Shown: piece after piece, positions 27,114-36,076 of the stretch
Layout: the number at the start of each line of letters is the position of its first letter
How positions within the stretch are numbered: position 1 is the first letter of the stretch
Assembly: GCF_900149685.1 (NCBI RefSeq)
Contig: NZ_LT702999.1
Coordinates: 1,488,001 to 1,552,000, forward strand
DNA: 64,000 bases
Direction: 5' to 3'
DNA from: Erythrobacter sp. Alg231-14
GTDB taxonomy: Bacteria; Pseudomonadota; Alphaproteobacteria; Sphingomonadales; Sphingomonadaceae
Translations under genes and position numbers: made by a program
The notes under the pieces: model-generated
Told to the model about the DNA's origin: nothing
Database searches by the model: none
The model's input: the letters and a program-made list of their open reading frames with translations, nothing else

Positions 27114-27929
27114 ATGCCGGAACTACCAGAAGTCGAAACCACCGTTCGGGGCCTGGCGCGGTTCATGGATGGAGAGCGAATCGAGCGGGTGGTGTTGAAC
27201 CGTCCCAATTTGCGGCGCCCATTCCCCGATGACCTTATTCAAGTGATGACGGGCGCGCGGGTTGTAGGCCTATCGCGCAGGGCGAAATATGGCCTCATCC
27301 ATGTTGATCGCGGTTCCACCTTGGTTTTCCATTTGGGCATGAGCGGGCGATGGAGGATCGATCCGGAAGAACCGGACAAGCATGATCATATGGTCATGGA
27401 AACCGCAGACCATCAATTCGCCCTTTGCGATCCCCGCCGGTTCGGGTCGGTCGATCTTCTCAACAGCGACGAACTGGACCGATGGCCCCAATTCGCAAAT
27501 CTCGGTCCCGAGCCTCTGGGCCCTGGTTTGACCGCCGCGCATCTTAAGACGGCGCTCAAAGGAAAGTCGCAATCGATCAAACTGTGCCTGCTCGATCAAC
27601 GAATCGTCGCAGGCCTTGGCAACATATATGTCTGCGAGGCTTTATGGCGCGCAGGCATTCATCCGCGAAAGGCAGGCGGCAAAGTCACTCGCCCGCAATT
27701 GGAACGTTTGATCCCGGTCATCGTCGATGTGCTGGAGGCGTCGATCAAAGACGGCGGATCCTCGTTGCGCGATTACGCCGCACCGGATGGTGAACTGGGT
27801 TACTTCGCCACCCGCTTCGACGTATATGGGCGGACGGGAGAGCCTTGTCGGCGCGACAATTGCGGCACGATCCGACGAATCGCGCAAGGCGGTCGCAGCA
27901 CATGGTATTGCCCGACCTGCCAAAAGTAA
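27114..27929 (+). CDS. mutM: Formamidopyrimidine-DNA glycosylase
   Basis: 271 residues beginning MPELPEVETTVRGL, with the catalytic Pro2 and Glu3. It has GSTLVFHLGMSGRW, the H2TH region (LDQRIVAGLGNIYVCEALWRAGI) and a C-terminal zinc finger C-x4-C...CPTC. It removes 8-oxoguanine and formamidopyrimidines and nicks the backbone. The mutM-rpsT-dnaA order is shared with related alphaproteobacteria. Confidence 0.97.
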   Translation: MPELPEVETTVRGLARFMDGERIERVVLNRPNLRRPFPDDLIQVMTGARVVGLSRRAKYGLIHVDRGSTLVFHLGMSGRWRIDPEEPDKHDHMVMETADHQFALCDPRRFGSVDLLNSDELDRWPQFANLGPEPLGPGLTAAHLKTALKGKSQSIKLCLLDQRIVAGLGNIYVCEALWRAGIHPRKAGGKVTRPQLERLIPVIVDVLEASIKDGGSSLRDYAAPDGELGYFATRFDVYGRTGEPCRRDNCGTIRRIAQGGRSTWYCPTCQK

Positions 27930-28008
27930 GCAGCACAGCAAAACCGTTCTATCGCGCCAGAAGCCACACGTCGCGCCGCATCGCCAAATTCCGTTATGCG
28001 CAAGAATC

Positions 28009-28038
28009 CTTGACCTCGCGCACCCCTGTGACTATGCG
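28009..28038 (+). promoter_or_regulatory. Probable sigma-70 promoter of rpsT
   Basis: TTGACC (28009-28014) and TATGCG (28033-28038) are separated by 18 bases (17 if CTATGC is taken), about 95 bases upstream of the rpsT start. The -35 is one base from consensus. Confidence 0.5.
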
Positions 28039-28133
28039 CGCTGCTTCCCGGCGGTAAATCGCCGTTTTCGAACAACTATGATTCTTATTGCTGCGACTGT
28101 GCGGCGAGAAACAAACGCGAGACAGACACAGAT

Positions 28134-28394
28134 ATGGCCAATTCGCCACAAGCCCGTAAGCGCATCCGTCGCAACAACGCCCGAGCCGAGATCAACGGTG
28201 CTCGCGTAAGCCGCATCCGCGGTTTCGTGAAAAAAGTCGAAGCCGCTTGCGAAGCCGGTGACAAAACCGCTGCTTCGGCTGCTTTGAAAGCCGCCCAACC
28301 TGAGTTGGCACGCGGCGTTGCCCGCGGTGTGATGCACAAGAACACGGTCGCTCGCAAAATGTCGCGCCTGAGCAAGCGGGTCGCCGCTCTCTGA
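28134..28394 (+). CDS. rpsT: 30S ribosomal protein S20
   Basis: 86 residues, highly basic, starting [20 protein letters not shown] and ending [12 protein letters not shown]20 binds 16S rRNA early in 30S assembly. Length and ends are standard. It has its own promoter-like sequence upstream and a near-ideal terminator downstream, so it is probably transcribed alone. Confidence 0.97.
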   Translation: MANSPQARKRIRRNNARAEINGARVSRIRGFVKKVEAACEAGDKTAASAALKAAQPELARGVARGVMHKNTVARKMSRLSKRVAAL

Positions 28395-28474
28395 TTCGCG
28401 AATCACTGAACTCAGCGCGTCCCTAACTGTCCAATGACAGGTGCGACTGCGTAGAGTTTGGTCAGCCAATGTGG

Positions 28475-28507
28475 AAAAGGGCCCCGCCGAAAGGCGGGGC
28501 CCTTTTC
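28475..28507 (+). terminator. Intrinsic terminator of rpsT
   Basis: A perfect 14-bp stem (28475-28488 with 28493-28506) with a GAAA tetraloop, ending in TTTT. Being A/T-flanked on both sides, it could work in both directions. Confidence 0.93.
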
Positions 28508-28866
28508 ATTTGCGCGGTCAGCGGGCCATGGCTAAATCGCCAAAGCCTTGGAATCTCAACGATTCGCATCTACCGTATGGTAAAAGCATCGTTAAAACAG
28601 GCACTTGAACGCACGCCTGCGGGGTTGGGACGAGTCAACAACAATATTTCGGTTTTATTGCAATTCCCGACTTGCGCGCGGGCCCGATCATCTCTTTAGT
28701 TAGATCAGACCGGGCAGCACAGCCCGGGCGTCATACAATTTATCAACGGCAAGACCCCTCGAAAACGTGTTTCGTGGGAATGGGGAAGTTTTGTCTGTTG
28801 CGCAGGAGAGATCTCGGCCGGGTCGAAGAATTCGGAGAGATTGAAATCGGGGAAAACGACAAAGCG
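28507..28866. promoter_or_regulatory. dnaA upstream region
   Basis: 360 bases between the rpsT terminator and the chosen dnaA start. It should hold the dnaA promoter and leader. A CCGGGC/GCCCGG hairpin (28710-28727, 6-base loop) lies about 140 bases before the start. I see no consensus TTATCCACA box and no supportable small gene. The dnaA frame is open back to 28672, but that part shows no DnaA similarity. Confidence 0.5.
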
Positions 28867-30327
28867 ATGGGACATAAAATTAACAAAGCCCGCACCACTC
28901 GCGGCGGCTCGGATGATGATCTTATGGAAGATGCAGAGTCGGTAAACCTTGCAGCCGATTGGGCTGATATCAGCCAGGGTCTGCGCAAAGATCTCGGTCA
29001 CCAATTGCACAGTCAGTGGATTAAACCGATTCAGGTTGGCGGCATCAACAAAGAGAACGGCACGCTCGATCTCTTTTTGCCGACCGAATTTTCGGCCAAT
29101 TGGGTGAAAGATCGCTTTCATGAGCGGCTTCAGCTCGCGTGGAAAATTGTGCGCAGCGATGTGCGCAATGTGAACATTCAAGTTCATCCCGGTCGGCGCC
29201 AGCTTCCAGAGTTGCGGATTGACGACGGTCGTCGTCCCGCCAATGACGGCGCCAGCGCGATTGCGGTTGCCGCCGGCACCATTGGTGACGCTGGCTTCAC
29301 CAGCTCGGTCGGGCTTGATCCATCGCTCACATTCGCTGCATTCGTGACCGGTGAGGCCAATGTCCTCGCTTGCAACGCGGCGCAGCGCATGGCCGCGACC
29401 GAACAACCCCAATTTTCACCGCTGTATCTGAAAGCCGCCACCGGTCAGGGCAAGACACACCTTCTGCACGCGATCGGGCATGGCTTTCTTCAAGCGCATC
29501 CGCGTGCGCGCATTTTCTACTGCTCCGCCGAACGGTTCATGGTGGAATTTGTTCAAGCGCTCAAAGCGAATCAGATGATCGAGTTTAAGGCGCGTTTGCG
29601 CAGCTTCGATCTTTTGCTGGTGGATGACATCCAGTTCATCATCGGCAAAGCATCGGCTCAAGAAGAGCTGCTGTACACGATTGATGCGCTGCTCGCCGAA
29701 GGGAAGCGGTTAGTCTTCGCCGCCGATCGTGCGCCGCAAGCTCTTGATGGCGTAGAACCGCGTTTGTTGAGCCGTCTGTCGATGGGGTTGGTCGCCGATA
29801 TTCAGGCCGCTGATATCGAATTGCGCAAGAAGATCCTCGAATCAAAACTGCAACGGTTTGCGCCGCTGTCGGTACCCGAAGACGTGATCGACTTTCTTGC
29901 TCGGACCATCACACGCAATGTTCGTGAATTGGTGGGCGGTCTCAACAAGCTGATCGCTTACGCCCAATTGACCGGCCAAGAAGTGTCGTTGAATCTGGCT
30001 GAAGAACAATTGACCGATATTTTGTCGGCCAATCGTCGCCGGATCACGATCGACGAAATTCAGCGGACGGTTTGTCAATTCTACCGCATCGATCGCAGCG
30101 AAATGTCATCGAAACGCCGCGCGCGTGCCGTTGTTCGCCCGCGTCAGGTCGCGATGTATCTGTCAAAAGTGCTCACACCGCGCAGCTATCCCGAAATTGG
30201 CCGTAAGTTCGGCGGCCGGGATCATTCCACGGTGATCCATGCAGTGCGTTTGATCGAAGATTTGCGCACCCGTGATGCCGATATGGACGGCGATGTCCGT
30301 TCATTGCTGAGACAATTGGAAAGCTAA
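28867..30327 (+). CDS. dnaA: Chromosomal replication initiator DnaA
   Basis: 486 residues from ATG 28867. Domain I (about 25-105: DWADISQGLRKDLGHQLHSQ), a linker, the AAA+ domain III (about 150-370) and domain IV with GRKFGGRDHSTVIHAVRLIED, the DnaA-box recognition signature. The Walker A motif reads AATGQGKT (190-197) rather than the usual GGVGLGKT; the Lys-Thr is intact. Walker B LLLVDDIQF is normal. It binds DnaA boxes and melts the origin. The start is uncertain: ATG 28924 would shorten it by 19 residues. GGGGAAAA lies about 15 bases before 28867. Confidence 0.94.
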   Translation: MGHKINKARTTRGGSDDDLMEDAESVNLAADWADISQGLRKDLGHQLHSQWIKPIQVGGINKENGTLDLFLPTEFSANWVKDRFHERLQLAWKIVRSDVRNVNIQVHPGRRQLPELRIDDGRRPANDGASAIAVAAGTIGDAGFTSSVGLDPSLTFAAFVTGEANVLACNAAQRMAATEQPQFSPLYLKAATGQGKTHLLHAIGHGFLQAHPRARIFYCSAERFMVEFVQALKANQMIEFKARLRSFDLLLVDDIQFIIGKASAQEELLYTIDALLAEGKRLVFAADRAPQALDGVEPRLLSRLSMGLVADIQAADIELRKKILESKLQRFAPLSVPEDVIDFLARTITRNVRELVGGLNKLIAYAQLTGQEVSLNLAEEQLTDILSANRRRITIDEIQRTVCQFYRIDRSEMSSKRRARAVVRPRQVAMYLSKVLTPRSYPEIGRKFGGRDHSTVIHAVRLIEDLRTRDADMDGDVRSLLRQLES

Positions 30328-30382
30328 AGCCATCGGAGTTTTCCTCCGGTTCTGACGCGCCGATCAACATCTTTGTCACAGA

Positions 30383-30418
30383 CCTGTCGACAGCCTTACC
30401 CACAAGGCTGTCGACAGG
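30383..30418. repeat. Perfect 15-bp inverted repeat with DnaA-box-like loop
   Basis: Arms at 30383-30397 and 30404-30418 are perfectly complementary around a 6-base loop, 56 bases after the dnaA stop. The sequence TTACCCACA (30396-30404) spans the loop and is one base from the DnaA box TTATCCACA. There is no T-tract, so a simple intrinsic terminator is less likely. TTTGTCACA (30372-30380) and GTGCACAGG (30421-30429) lie beside it. Confidence 0.75.
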
Positions 30419-30446
30419 ATGTGCACAGGATGCCAACAGCTTGAGC

Positions 30447-30896
30447 ATGGCAATTCCACAGCCTTCTCCACTGGGGTCTGACGGTGCAATCGATCTACCG
30501 ATTGCGGCGCTCCCTGCATTGATGCGGGGGATCAAGGGGCGTTGCCCACGCTGTGCAAAGGCAAAACTGTTCCGCGCCTGGATCAAGCCGGTAGACCAAT
30601 GCAGCGTGTGTCATCACGATTGGTCGGTGCAACAGGCCGATGATTTTCCGGCCTATATCGGGATATTTGTGGTTGGCCACCTCTTGGCCCCTGTCGTTAT
30701 TGCGATGATCGGGACATTCGGCGTTTCGGCTTGGTTGACCCTTGCGATCATTTTGCCGATCGCCATCGTCATGCTGATCGCCATGCTCCAACCGGTGAAA
30801 GGTGGCGTCATCGCCTTGCTTTGGTGGTGGGGAGTCGGTGCGTTCACGCCGGAGCGAAGGCCAACTGAACACATTGAAGAAGACAACCCATCATGA
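30447..30896 (+). CDS. DUF983 zinc-ribbon membrane protein
   Basis: 149 residues. An N-terminal zinc ribbon, CPRCAKAKLF...CSVCHHDW (four Cys in two CxxC pairs), is followed by two transmembrane helices (about 70-125) and a short C-terminal tail. This is the DUF983 layout, common in alphaproteobacteria and sometimes near cytochrome oxidase genes; no function is proven. ATG 30447 is preferred over a TTG two codons earlier. Its stop overlaps the next gene's start (ATGA). Confidence 0.8.
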   Translation: MAIPQPSPLGSDGAIDLPIAALPALMRGIKGRCPRCAKAKLFRAWIKPVDQCSVCHHDWSVQQADDFPAYIGIFVVGHLLAPVVIAMIGTFGVSAWLTLAIILPIAIVMLIAMLQPVKGGVIALLWWWGVGAFTPERRPTEHIEEDNPS

Positions 30897-31657
30897 CGCT
30901 TTCTCCCGCCCGCCTCGATCGATTTGCCCGCCATATTGTGCTGCCCGAAATTGGCGGCGCGGGCCAGGTCGCCTTGGCGGACAAACATGTCGCTGTGATC
31001 GGGCTTGGTGGGATCGGATCACCGGCTCTGCAATATCTCGCCGGAGCTGGCATTGGAAAATTTACGCTTGTCGATGACGACGTGGTCGATGCGTCCAATC
31101 TTCAACGACAAACAATCTTCACCGCTCGCGACATCGGTCACGGCAAAGCGACGAGCGCGCGCCGTTGGATGGCGAATTTTGACGATGCGTTGAACGTTAC
31201 ATTGAGCGATGGCCGGATCACCGCCGACACAGCACCCGATTTGATCGCTGGTGTTGATCTTGTGATTGATGGCACGGACAATTTCGCCACGCGACTTGCG
31301 GTTTCGGATACGTGTGTCGCTGAGCGGGTCCCGCTTTTGTCGGCCGCAGTTGGCCGCTTTCAAGGACAGGTTGGTGCCTTTGCAGGGCACTTGGCCGGGC
31401 AATCGTGTTACCGTTGCTTTGTCGGCGATGCCTTTGATGCCGAGGATTGCGACACTTGCGCCGAAGACGGCATGCTGGGTGCAATGGCAGGGTGGACGGG
31501 CAGCTTTGCCGCGATGCAGGCGGTCCGCATCCTGCTCGCCGGGGTCAGCCGCTTTGGTCAGCCAATGTGGGGCAAGCTGCATATCCTCGACGGAATGCAG
31601 CCCGGCATGCGCACGCTTACAATCGCCAAAGACCCTGCCTGCAAAAGATGCGGATGA
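30893..31657 (+). CDS. moeB: ThiF/MoeB-family adenylyltransferase
   Basis: 254 residues. E1-like enzyme with RFARHIVLPEIGGAGQ, the nucleotide loop VIGLGGIGSPALQYLAGAG, VDDDVVDASNLQRQ, the Asp-containing DGTDNFATR and the zinc cysteines SCYRC and ACKRC. DTCAEDGMLG aligns with the MoeB segment preceding the catalytic region. It adenylates the C-terminal Gly of a sulfur carrier such as MoaD or ThiS. With no moaD or thiS nearby, MoeB and ThiF cannot be separated; the symbol is the more likely choice. Confidence 0.85.
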   Translation: MTLSPARLDRFARHIVLPEIGGAGQVALADKHVAVIGLGGIGSPALQYLAGAGIGKFTLVDDDVVDASNLQRQTIFTARDIGHGKATSARRWMANFDDALNVTLSDGRITADTAPDLIAGVDLVIDGTDNFATRLAVSDTCVAERVPLLSAAVGRFQGQVGAFAGHLAGQSCYRCFVGDAFDAEDCDTCAEDGMLGAMAGWTGSFAAMQAVRILLAGVSRFGQPMWGKLHILDGMQPGMRTLTIAKDPACKRCG

Positions 31658-31794
31658 GAGTGTACACCGCCCGGTTATAACTGTGAACATTCAGCCGACC
31701 CATGCGGTGAATAGGGCCGGCGCAGGCGTTTACAAAACAGCACTTGGCCACCTACAAACCACCGCGCAAAACTCACCCCCAGGATGCCCTTTCG

Positions 31795-32583
31795 ATGATC
31801 ACCCTCCTCTCTCCGGCTAAGAAGCTCAATTTTGACTCTGTCGACGCCCCGCTCGACATCACACGCCCGCGATTGGACGAAGACACGCGCGCGATTGCAG
31901 CGGTGGCGAAAAAGCAATCGGCTGATGATCTCAAACGTTTGATGCACATCTCGGATAAGCTCGCCGAGATGAATGTAGAACGATTCAAAAGCTTTGATCT
32001 GGATGGGCGCAGCAATTCGGCCAAGCCCGCCGGTCTCACCTTTGATGGCGATGTCTACTGGGGCTTAGAAGCGAAGAGTTTGGATGATGCCGCGCTTACC
32101 TACGCTCAGGACCATTTGCGGATCCTATCGGGCCTTTATGGTGTGCTTCGTCCGATGGACGCAATCCAGCCTTATCGGCTGGAAATGGGCACGAGATTGG
32201 CCAATCCGCGAGGCAAATCGCTGTATGATTTCTGGGGTAGTCGGATTGGCGAGCAACTGACCCAAGACCTGTCAGGACACGCCGATCAAACGATCGTGAA
32301 CCTTGCGTCGACCGAGTATTTCAAGGCAGTCGACACCTCGGTTTTACCGGGCAAGGTTATCGAAGCCAGTTTCCTCAATGTGAAAGACGGTGAAGCCCGC
32401 CGGCTGATGTACCATGTCAAATTTGGACGCGGATTGATGGCGCGTTGGATCATGGAGAACCGGATTGAGAATGCCGATGACCTGAAGTCCTTCAACGGCG
32501 GAGGCTATCGTTTTGATGCCAAAGCATCGAACGAGACCGAACTGATTTTCACGCGCAAACAACCACCTTTGAAGAAAAAATAG
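31795..32583 (+). CDS. yaaA: Peroxide-stress protein YaaA (DUF328)
   Basis: 262 residues starting MITLLSPAKKLNF. SGLYGVLRPMDAIQPYRLEMGT, LYDFWGS, IVNLASTEYFKAV and VKFGRGLMARWIMENRI are the family landmarks. E. coli YaaA limits free iron and protects DNA from peroxide; the same role is plausible here but not shown. An in-frame ATG at 31744 was not used because homology starts at MITLLSP. Confidence 0.93.
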   Translation: MITLLSPAKKLNFDSVDAPLDITRPRLDEDTRAIAAVAKKQSADDLKRLMHISDKLAEMNVERFKSFDLDGRSNSAKPAGLTFDGDVYWGLEAKSLDDAALTYAQDHLRILSGLYGVLRPMDAIQPYRLEMGTRLANPRGKSLYDFWGSRIGEQLTQDLSGHADQTIVNLASTEYFKAVDTSVLPGKVIEASFLNVKDGEARRLMYHVKFGRGLMARWIMENRIENADDLKSFNGGGYRFDAKASNETELIFTRKQPPLKKK

Positions 32584-32602
32584 CCTCTGTTTGAGGCGAT
32601 TT
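32583..32602. terminator. Weak bidirectional hairpin between yaaA and the sirtuin gene
   Basis: GCCTC (32583-32587) pairs with GAGGC (32593-32597) around TGTTT, overlapping the yaaA stop codon and followed by GATTT. A short stem between convergent genes. Confidence 0.35.
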
Positions 32603-32609
32603 GCGCGGT

Positions 32610-33314
32610 CTATCCGCCCAACACCTCATCCACCCATTGAGGCACCAATTCACCCGCTGGGCCATGGCGCGCCTCGGTGAAGTGATGCGTGCCCTCTGAG
32701 GGCTCGAGATTGAGTTCCAGTGTGGCTGCTCGGGCCGCGCGGGCATCCTGCACAAAGCCAGCCGCAGGATAGACCGCACCCGATGTGCCAATGCTTACAA
32801 ACAGGTCGCACTGCGACAGCGCGGCGTAAATCCGCTCCATCTGATACGGCATTTCCCCGAACCAAACCACATCGGGGCGCAATGTTGGCGCCTGGCAAAC
32901 CGGGCATGGGGGCCGGTTAGACATCGCCGCATCCCAAGGGGTTCTTATCCCACAGGATTGGCACAAGGCGCTTTTCAATTCTCCATGCATATGAAGCACA
33001 CGATCAGAGCCGCCGCGTTCATGTAGGTCGTCTACATTCTGCGTCACCAACAAAAGCTCGCCCGGAAATTCCCGCTCCAACCGGGCTAAGGCGCGATGCG
33101 CTTCGTTGGGATGCACTTTCCCCAAAGCCGCCCGACGCAAGTCATAAAAGCCGAGCACAAGATCTGGATCTCGAGCGAAACCCTCGGGTGTGGCCACATC
33201 CTCAACCTGGTGCTTCTCCCAGAGGCCGCCGGCGTCTCTGAACGTGTCGATCCCACTTTCTGCCGAGATGCCGGCGCCAGTGAGGATGACGATGGATTTG
33301 GGTTGATCGGTCAT
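32610..33314 (-). CDS. cobB: NAD-dependent protein deacylase (sirtuin, CobB type)
   Basis: 234 residues. TGAGISAESGIDTFRDAGG (NAD site), TQNVDDLHERGG, the catalytic His110 (VLHMHGEL) and the zinc cysteines 118, 121, 137 and 140 mark a class III sirtuin. Tyr57 and Arg60 in GFYDLRR match the Y-x-x-R signature of SIRT5/CobB enzymes that remove succinyl as well as acetyl groups from lysine. The gene lies 43 bases from the divergent acyltransferase. Confidence 0.93.
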   Translation of the reverse strand: MTDQPKSIVILTGAGISAESGIDTFRDAGGLWEKHQVEDVATPEGFARDPDLVLGFYDLRRAALGKVHPNEAHRALARLEREFPGELLLVTQNVDDLHERGGSDRVLHMHGELKSALCQSCGIRTPWDAAMSNRPPCPVCQAPTLRPDVVWFGEMPYQMERIYAALSQCDLFVSIGTSGAVYPAAGFVQDARAARAATLELNLEPSEGTHHFTEARHGPAGELVPQWVDEVLGG

Positions 33315-33357
33315 GTCGGCGGAATGTTTACCATATTGGGTTACGTGGCAAGCCACG

Positions 33358-35253
33358 ATGAACACCGCCCCGCCCTATCCCCATGCCACCGCGCCATCGC
33401 CGGTCTCTGGCCATGCATATCGCCGCGATATTGATGGGTTGCGGGCGCTCGCGGTGCTGCCGGTCCTTTTGTACCACGCCAAGGTCCCCGGCTTTTCCGG
33501 TGGGTTTATCGGGGTCGATATATTCTTCGTAATCTCCGGCTTCCTGATCACGGGCATTATCGCCCGCGAAATTGATGCAGGTGAGTTTTCAATTCTCACA
33601 TTCTACGAGCGGCGGGCACGGCGTATTTTGCCCGCTCTGCTGGCGATGATAGCCTTTGTCTTGATCATGGCCAGCGCGCTTTTCCTGCCCAGCGATTTCG
33701 CAGGTGTCGCCCCAACCGCTTTGGCCGCCATTGGCTTTCTCGCCAATGTCTGGCTGTTTACGCAGACCGGGTATTTCCAAGGGGACGCCGACACGATCCC
33801 CTTGTTGCACACATGGTCATTGGGCGTTGAGGAACAGTTCTACATCGCAGTCCCGATCGCTTTCATTGTCATCGCAAAGATGGCGCCAGGATGGCGGATC
33901 AAGGCGGTGATCGCGGCCACATTGTTGAGTTTCATCTGGGCAGCGATGAAACAGGCGGACAGCGATGGGTTTGCGTTCTACATGCTGCCAACGCGCGCGT
34001 GGGAGATGTTGGCCGGATCAATTTTGGCACTGGGCCTTATTCCCGCCGTCAAACATCGCGTGGTTTCCGAAATTGTGTGCGCCACCGCTCTGATCGCAAT
34101 TCTTGCGGCCAGCGCGCTGTATGATCGTCAGACGGTGTTTCCCGGTGTCACCGCCCTCGCCCCGGTCATAGCCGCGATGGCATTAATCCATTGCGCACCT
34201 GGCACCGCGGTCGGCCGCATGTTGTCGTTAAAGGGACCGGTTTGGATCGGCTTGATCAGCTATTCGCTCTATCTGTGGCATTGGCCGATCATCGTGTTTT
34301 GGCGCTATTCATTGGATGAGAAACTGACCTTGGTGCACGCATCCGGGTTGATACTCCTGTCGATCCTTGTCGCATGGACAAGCTGGCGATTCATCGAACA
34401 ACCGTTTCGCAGCAAATCACGCTTCCCAGCGAAACGGATTTGGCTGTGGAGCGGCGCAGGGATGGCAGCGATCGGCGCTATCGCGGTGTTCTTTGTTGCT
34501 CAGGGCGGTTGGTCCAACCGATTTGATGACGAAACTTTGAGGATGGCCGATGCTGCATCGGATCACAGCCCGGTGCGCATGGATTGCGTCGCTGACCGGA
34601 TCACCAATCATTCGCGTGTCTGCAATCTGGGGGCCGAGACAGAGCCATCATCCATCATCTGGGGCGACAGCCACGCTGTAGAAATCGCGTGGGCGTTGGG
34701 CGAAAATTACGGCGCACGCGGCGAATCCATCATCCAACGCACCCGCGGCAGTTGCCCACCCGCAATCGGTTTTGATCCGCCTAAAGATCCGCGCTGCACC
34801 ATGTTCAATGCCAGCGTCCTCGAAGAGATTGCCGCATCGCCGGAAATCTCGACCGTGTATTTGGCGGGTTACTGGGCTCAACCACCCTATCAAATCGCCG
34901 GGATAAACGAACTGCTCGATGAAACCATCGCGCGGCTCCACGCTTTGGGGAAAACGGTGACGTTGATTGGTCCCATTCCGACCCAGCCGGTTGCGGTGCC
35001 AAGATTGCTGGCCATGCACGGGCCCGATGCCCCCACATTATCCACCGCCGATTTCTTGGCCGTCGCCGATGGCTTTCGCCAAAATTACCCGGCTTGGCGG
35101 GCGCGCGGTGTTGTAATTATCGATCCGATTGACCGGCTTAGTGATAACGGACAGACCATCATTGTTGCAGCCGGGCAGCCGCTCTATTACGACGATCACC
35201 ATCTAAGCTTGGCCGGAGCGAGGCACATTCTAGGAACGCCAATCCAAGAGTGA
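33358..35253 (+). CDS. Acyltransferase-3 / SGNH fusion (OafA-like)
   Basis: 631 residues. The N-terminal acyltransferase-3 domain (about 15-360) has ten or so transmembrane helices with YRRDIDGLRALAVLPVLLYH and FIGVDIFFVISGFLIT. The C-terminal periplasmic SGNH domain (about 410-631) has IWGDSHAVEIAW (nucleophile Ser) and YYDDHHLSLAGA (Asp/His). This fusion is known to O-acetylate lipopolysaccharide O-antigen or peptidoglycan sugars. The target glycan here is unknown. It is divergent from the sirtuin gene, with a very short shared promoter region. Confidence 0.92.
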   Translation: MNTAPPYPHATAPSPVSGHAYRRDIDGLRALAVLPVLLYHAKVPGFSGGFIGVDIFFVISGFLITGIIAREIDAGEFSILTFYERRARRILPALLAMIAFVLIMASALFLPSDFAGVAPTALAAIGFLANVWLFTQTGYFQGDADTIPLLHTWSLGVEEQFYIAVPIAFIVIAKMAPGWRIKAVIAATLLSFIWAAMKQADSDGFAFYMLPTRAWEMLAGSILALGLIPAVKHRVVSEIVCATALIAILAASALYDRQTVFPGVTALAPVIAAMALIHCAPGTAVGRMLSLKGPVWIGLISYSLYLWHWPIIVFWRYSLDEKLTLVHASGLILLSILVAWTSWRFIEQPFRSKSRFPAKRIWLWSGAGMAAIGAIAVFFVAQGGWSNRFDDETLRMADAASDHSPVRMDCVADRITNHSRVCNLGAETEPSSIIWGDSHAVEIAWALGENYGARGESIIQRTRGSCPPAIGFDPPKDPRCTMFNASVLEEIAASPEISTVYLAGYWAQPPYQIAGINELLDETIARLHALGKTVTLIGPIPTQPVAVPRLLAMHGPDAPTLSTADFLAVADGFRQNYPAWRARGVVIIDPIDRLSDNGQTIIVAAGQPLYYDDHHLSLAGARHILGTPIQE

Positions 35254-35291
35254 CTTTCGCGCCGCCAATGTAAGCGACCGAGAGGATGGAA

Positions 35292-36035
35292 ATGGCAAAT
35301 TTCGCGGTAATCGGTCACAAAGGCCGCATGGGCATCGCGCTTGCGCAAGCCATCGATCAAGCGGGTCACGCATTGCGCGTGGGGATTGATATTGGCGGCG
35401 ATCCGGGCGTTCTTACCGGACCAAAGGAGCAAGGTTGCGACGTCGTCGTAGATTTCTCCGCGCCTGATGCTTTGTCACAGAATTTGGCCGCCGCTCAATC
35501 GGCAGGGGTTCCGATTCTGATCGGAACAACCGGTTTGGAAGACGCACATTTCGCCGCCATCGATAAAGCCGCCCTTACCATTCCGGTTTTGCAGACGGGC
35601 AACACATCGTTGGGCGTGACCTTGCTGGCGCATTTGGTGAAGGAAGCCGCTGCGAAGCTTGGCCCAGATTGGGATATCGAAGTGCTGGAAATGCACCACC
35701 GTCACAAAGTGGATGCCCCATCAGGAACTGCCAAATTGCTGGGCGAAGCGGCGGCTGATGGGCGGGAAATTGACCTTGCCGCAAATATGGACAGTGGGCG
35801 TCATGGTCACACGGGCGCCCGCCAAGAAGGCGCGATCGGCTTTGCGACATTGCGCGGGGGCAGCGTGGCCGGTGACCATTCTGTGATCTTCGCTGGAAAC
35901 GAGGAACGCATCACCCTTTCACATTCAGCAGAGAATCGCATGATCTTTGCACGCGGTGCCGTTCGTGGCGCAGAATGGCTCATCGGTAGAAAGCCGGGCC
36001 GGTACACCATGGAAGATGTGCTTGGTCTGACTTAA
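35292..36035 (+). CDS. dapB: 4-hydroxy-tetrahydrodipicolinate reductase
   Basis: 247 residues. NAD(P)-binding VIGHKGRMGIAL, VVDFSAPDAL, and the catalytic segment EMHHRHKVDAPSGTA are intact. It reduces hydroxy-tetrahydrodipicolinate to tetrahydrodipicolinate in lysine/diaminopimelate synthesis. GAGAGGATGGAA precedes ATG 35292; an ATG two codons earlier (35286) is possible. The later pathway enzyme dapE is 4 kb away on the other strand. Confidence 0.96.
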   Translation: MANFAVIGHKGRMGIALAQAIDQAGHALRVGIDIGGDPGVLTGPKEQGCDVVVDFSAPDALSQNLAAAQSAGVPILIGTTGLEDAHFAAIDKAALTIPVLQTGNTSLGVTLLAHLVKEAAAKLGPDWDIEVLEMHHRHKVDAPSGTAKLLGEAAADGREIDLAANMDSGRHGHTGARQEGAIGFATLRGGSVAGDHSVIFAGNEERITLSHSAENRMIFARGAVRGAEWLIGRKPGRYTMEDVLGLT

Positions 36036-36076
36036 CCACAACAACAACAAACGACCGAGAAGAGGGGAAAAGCCCA

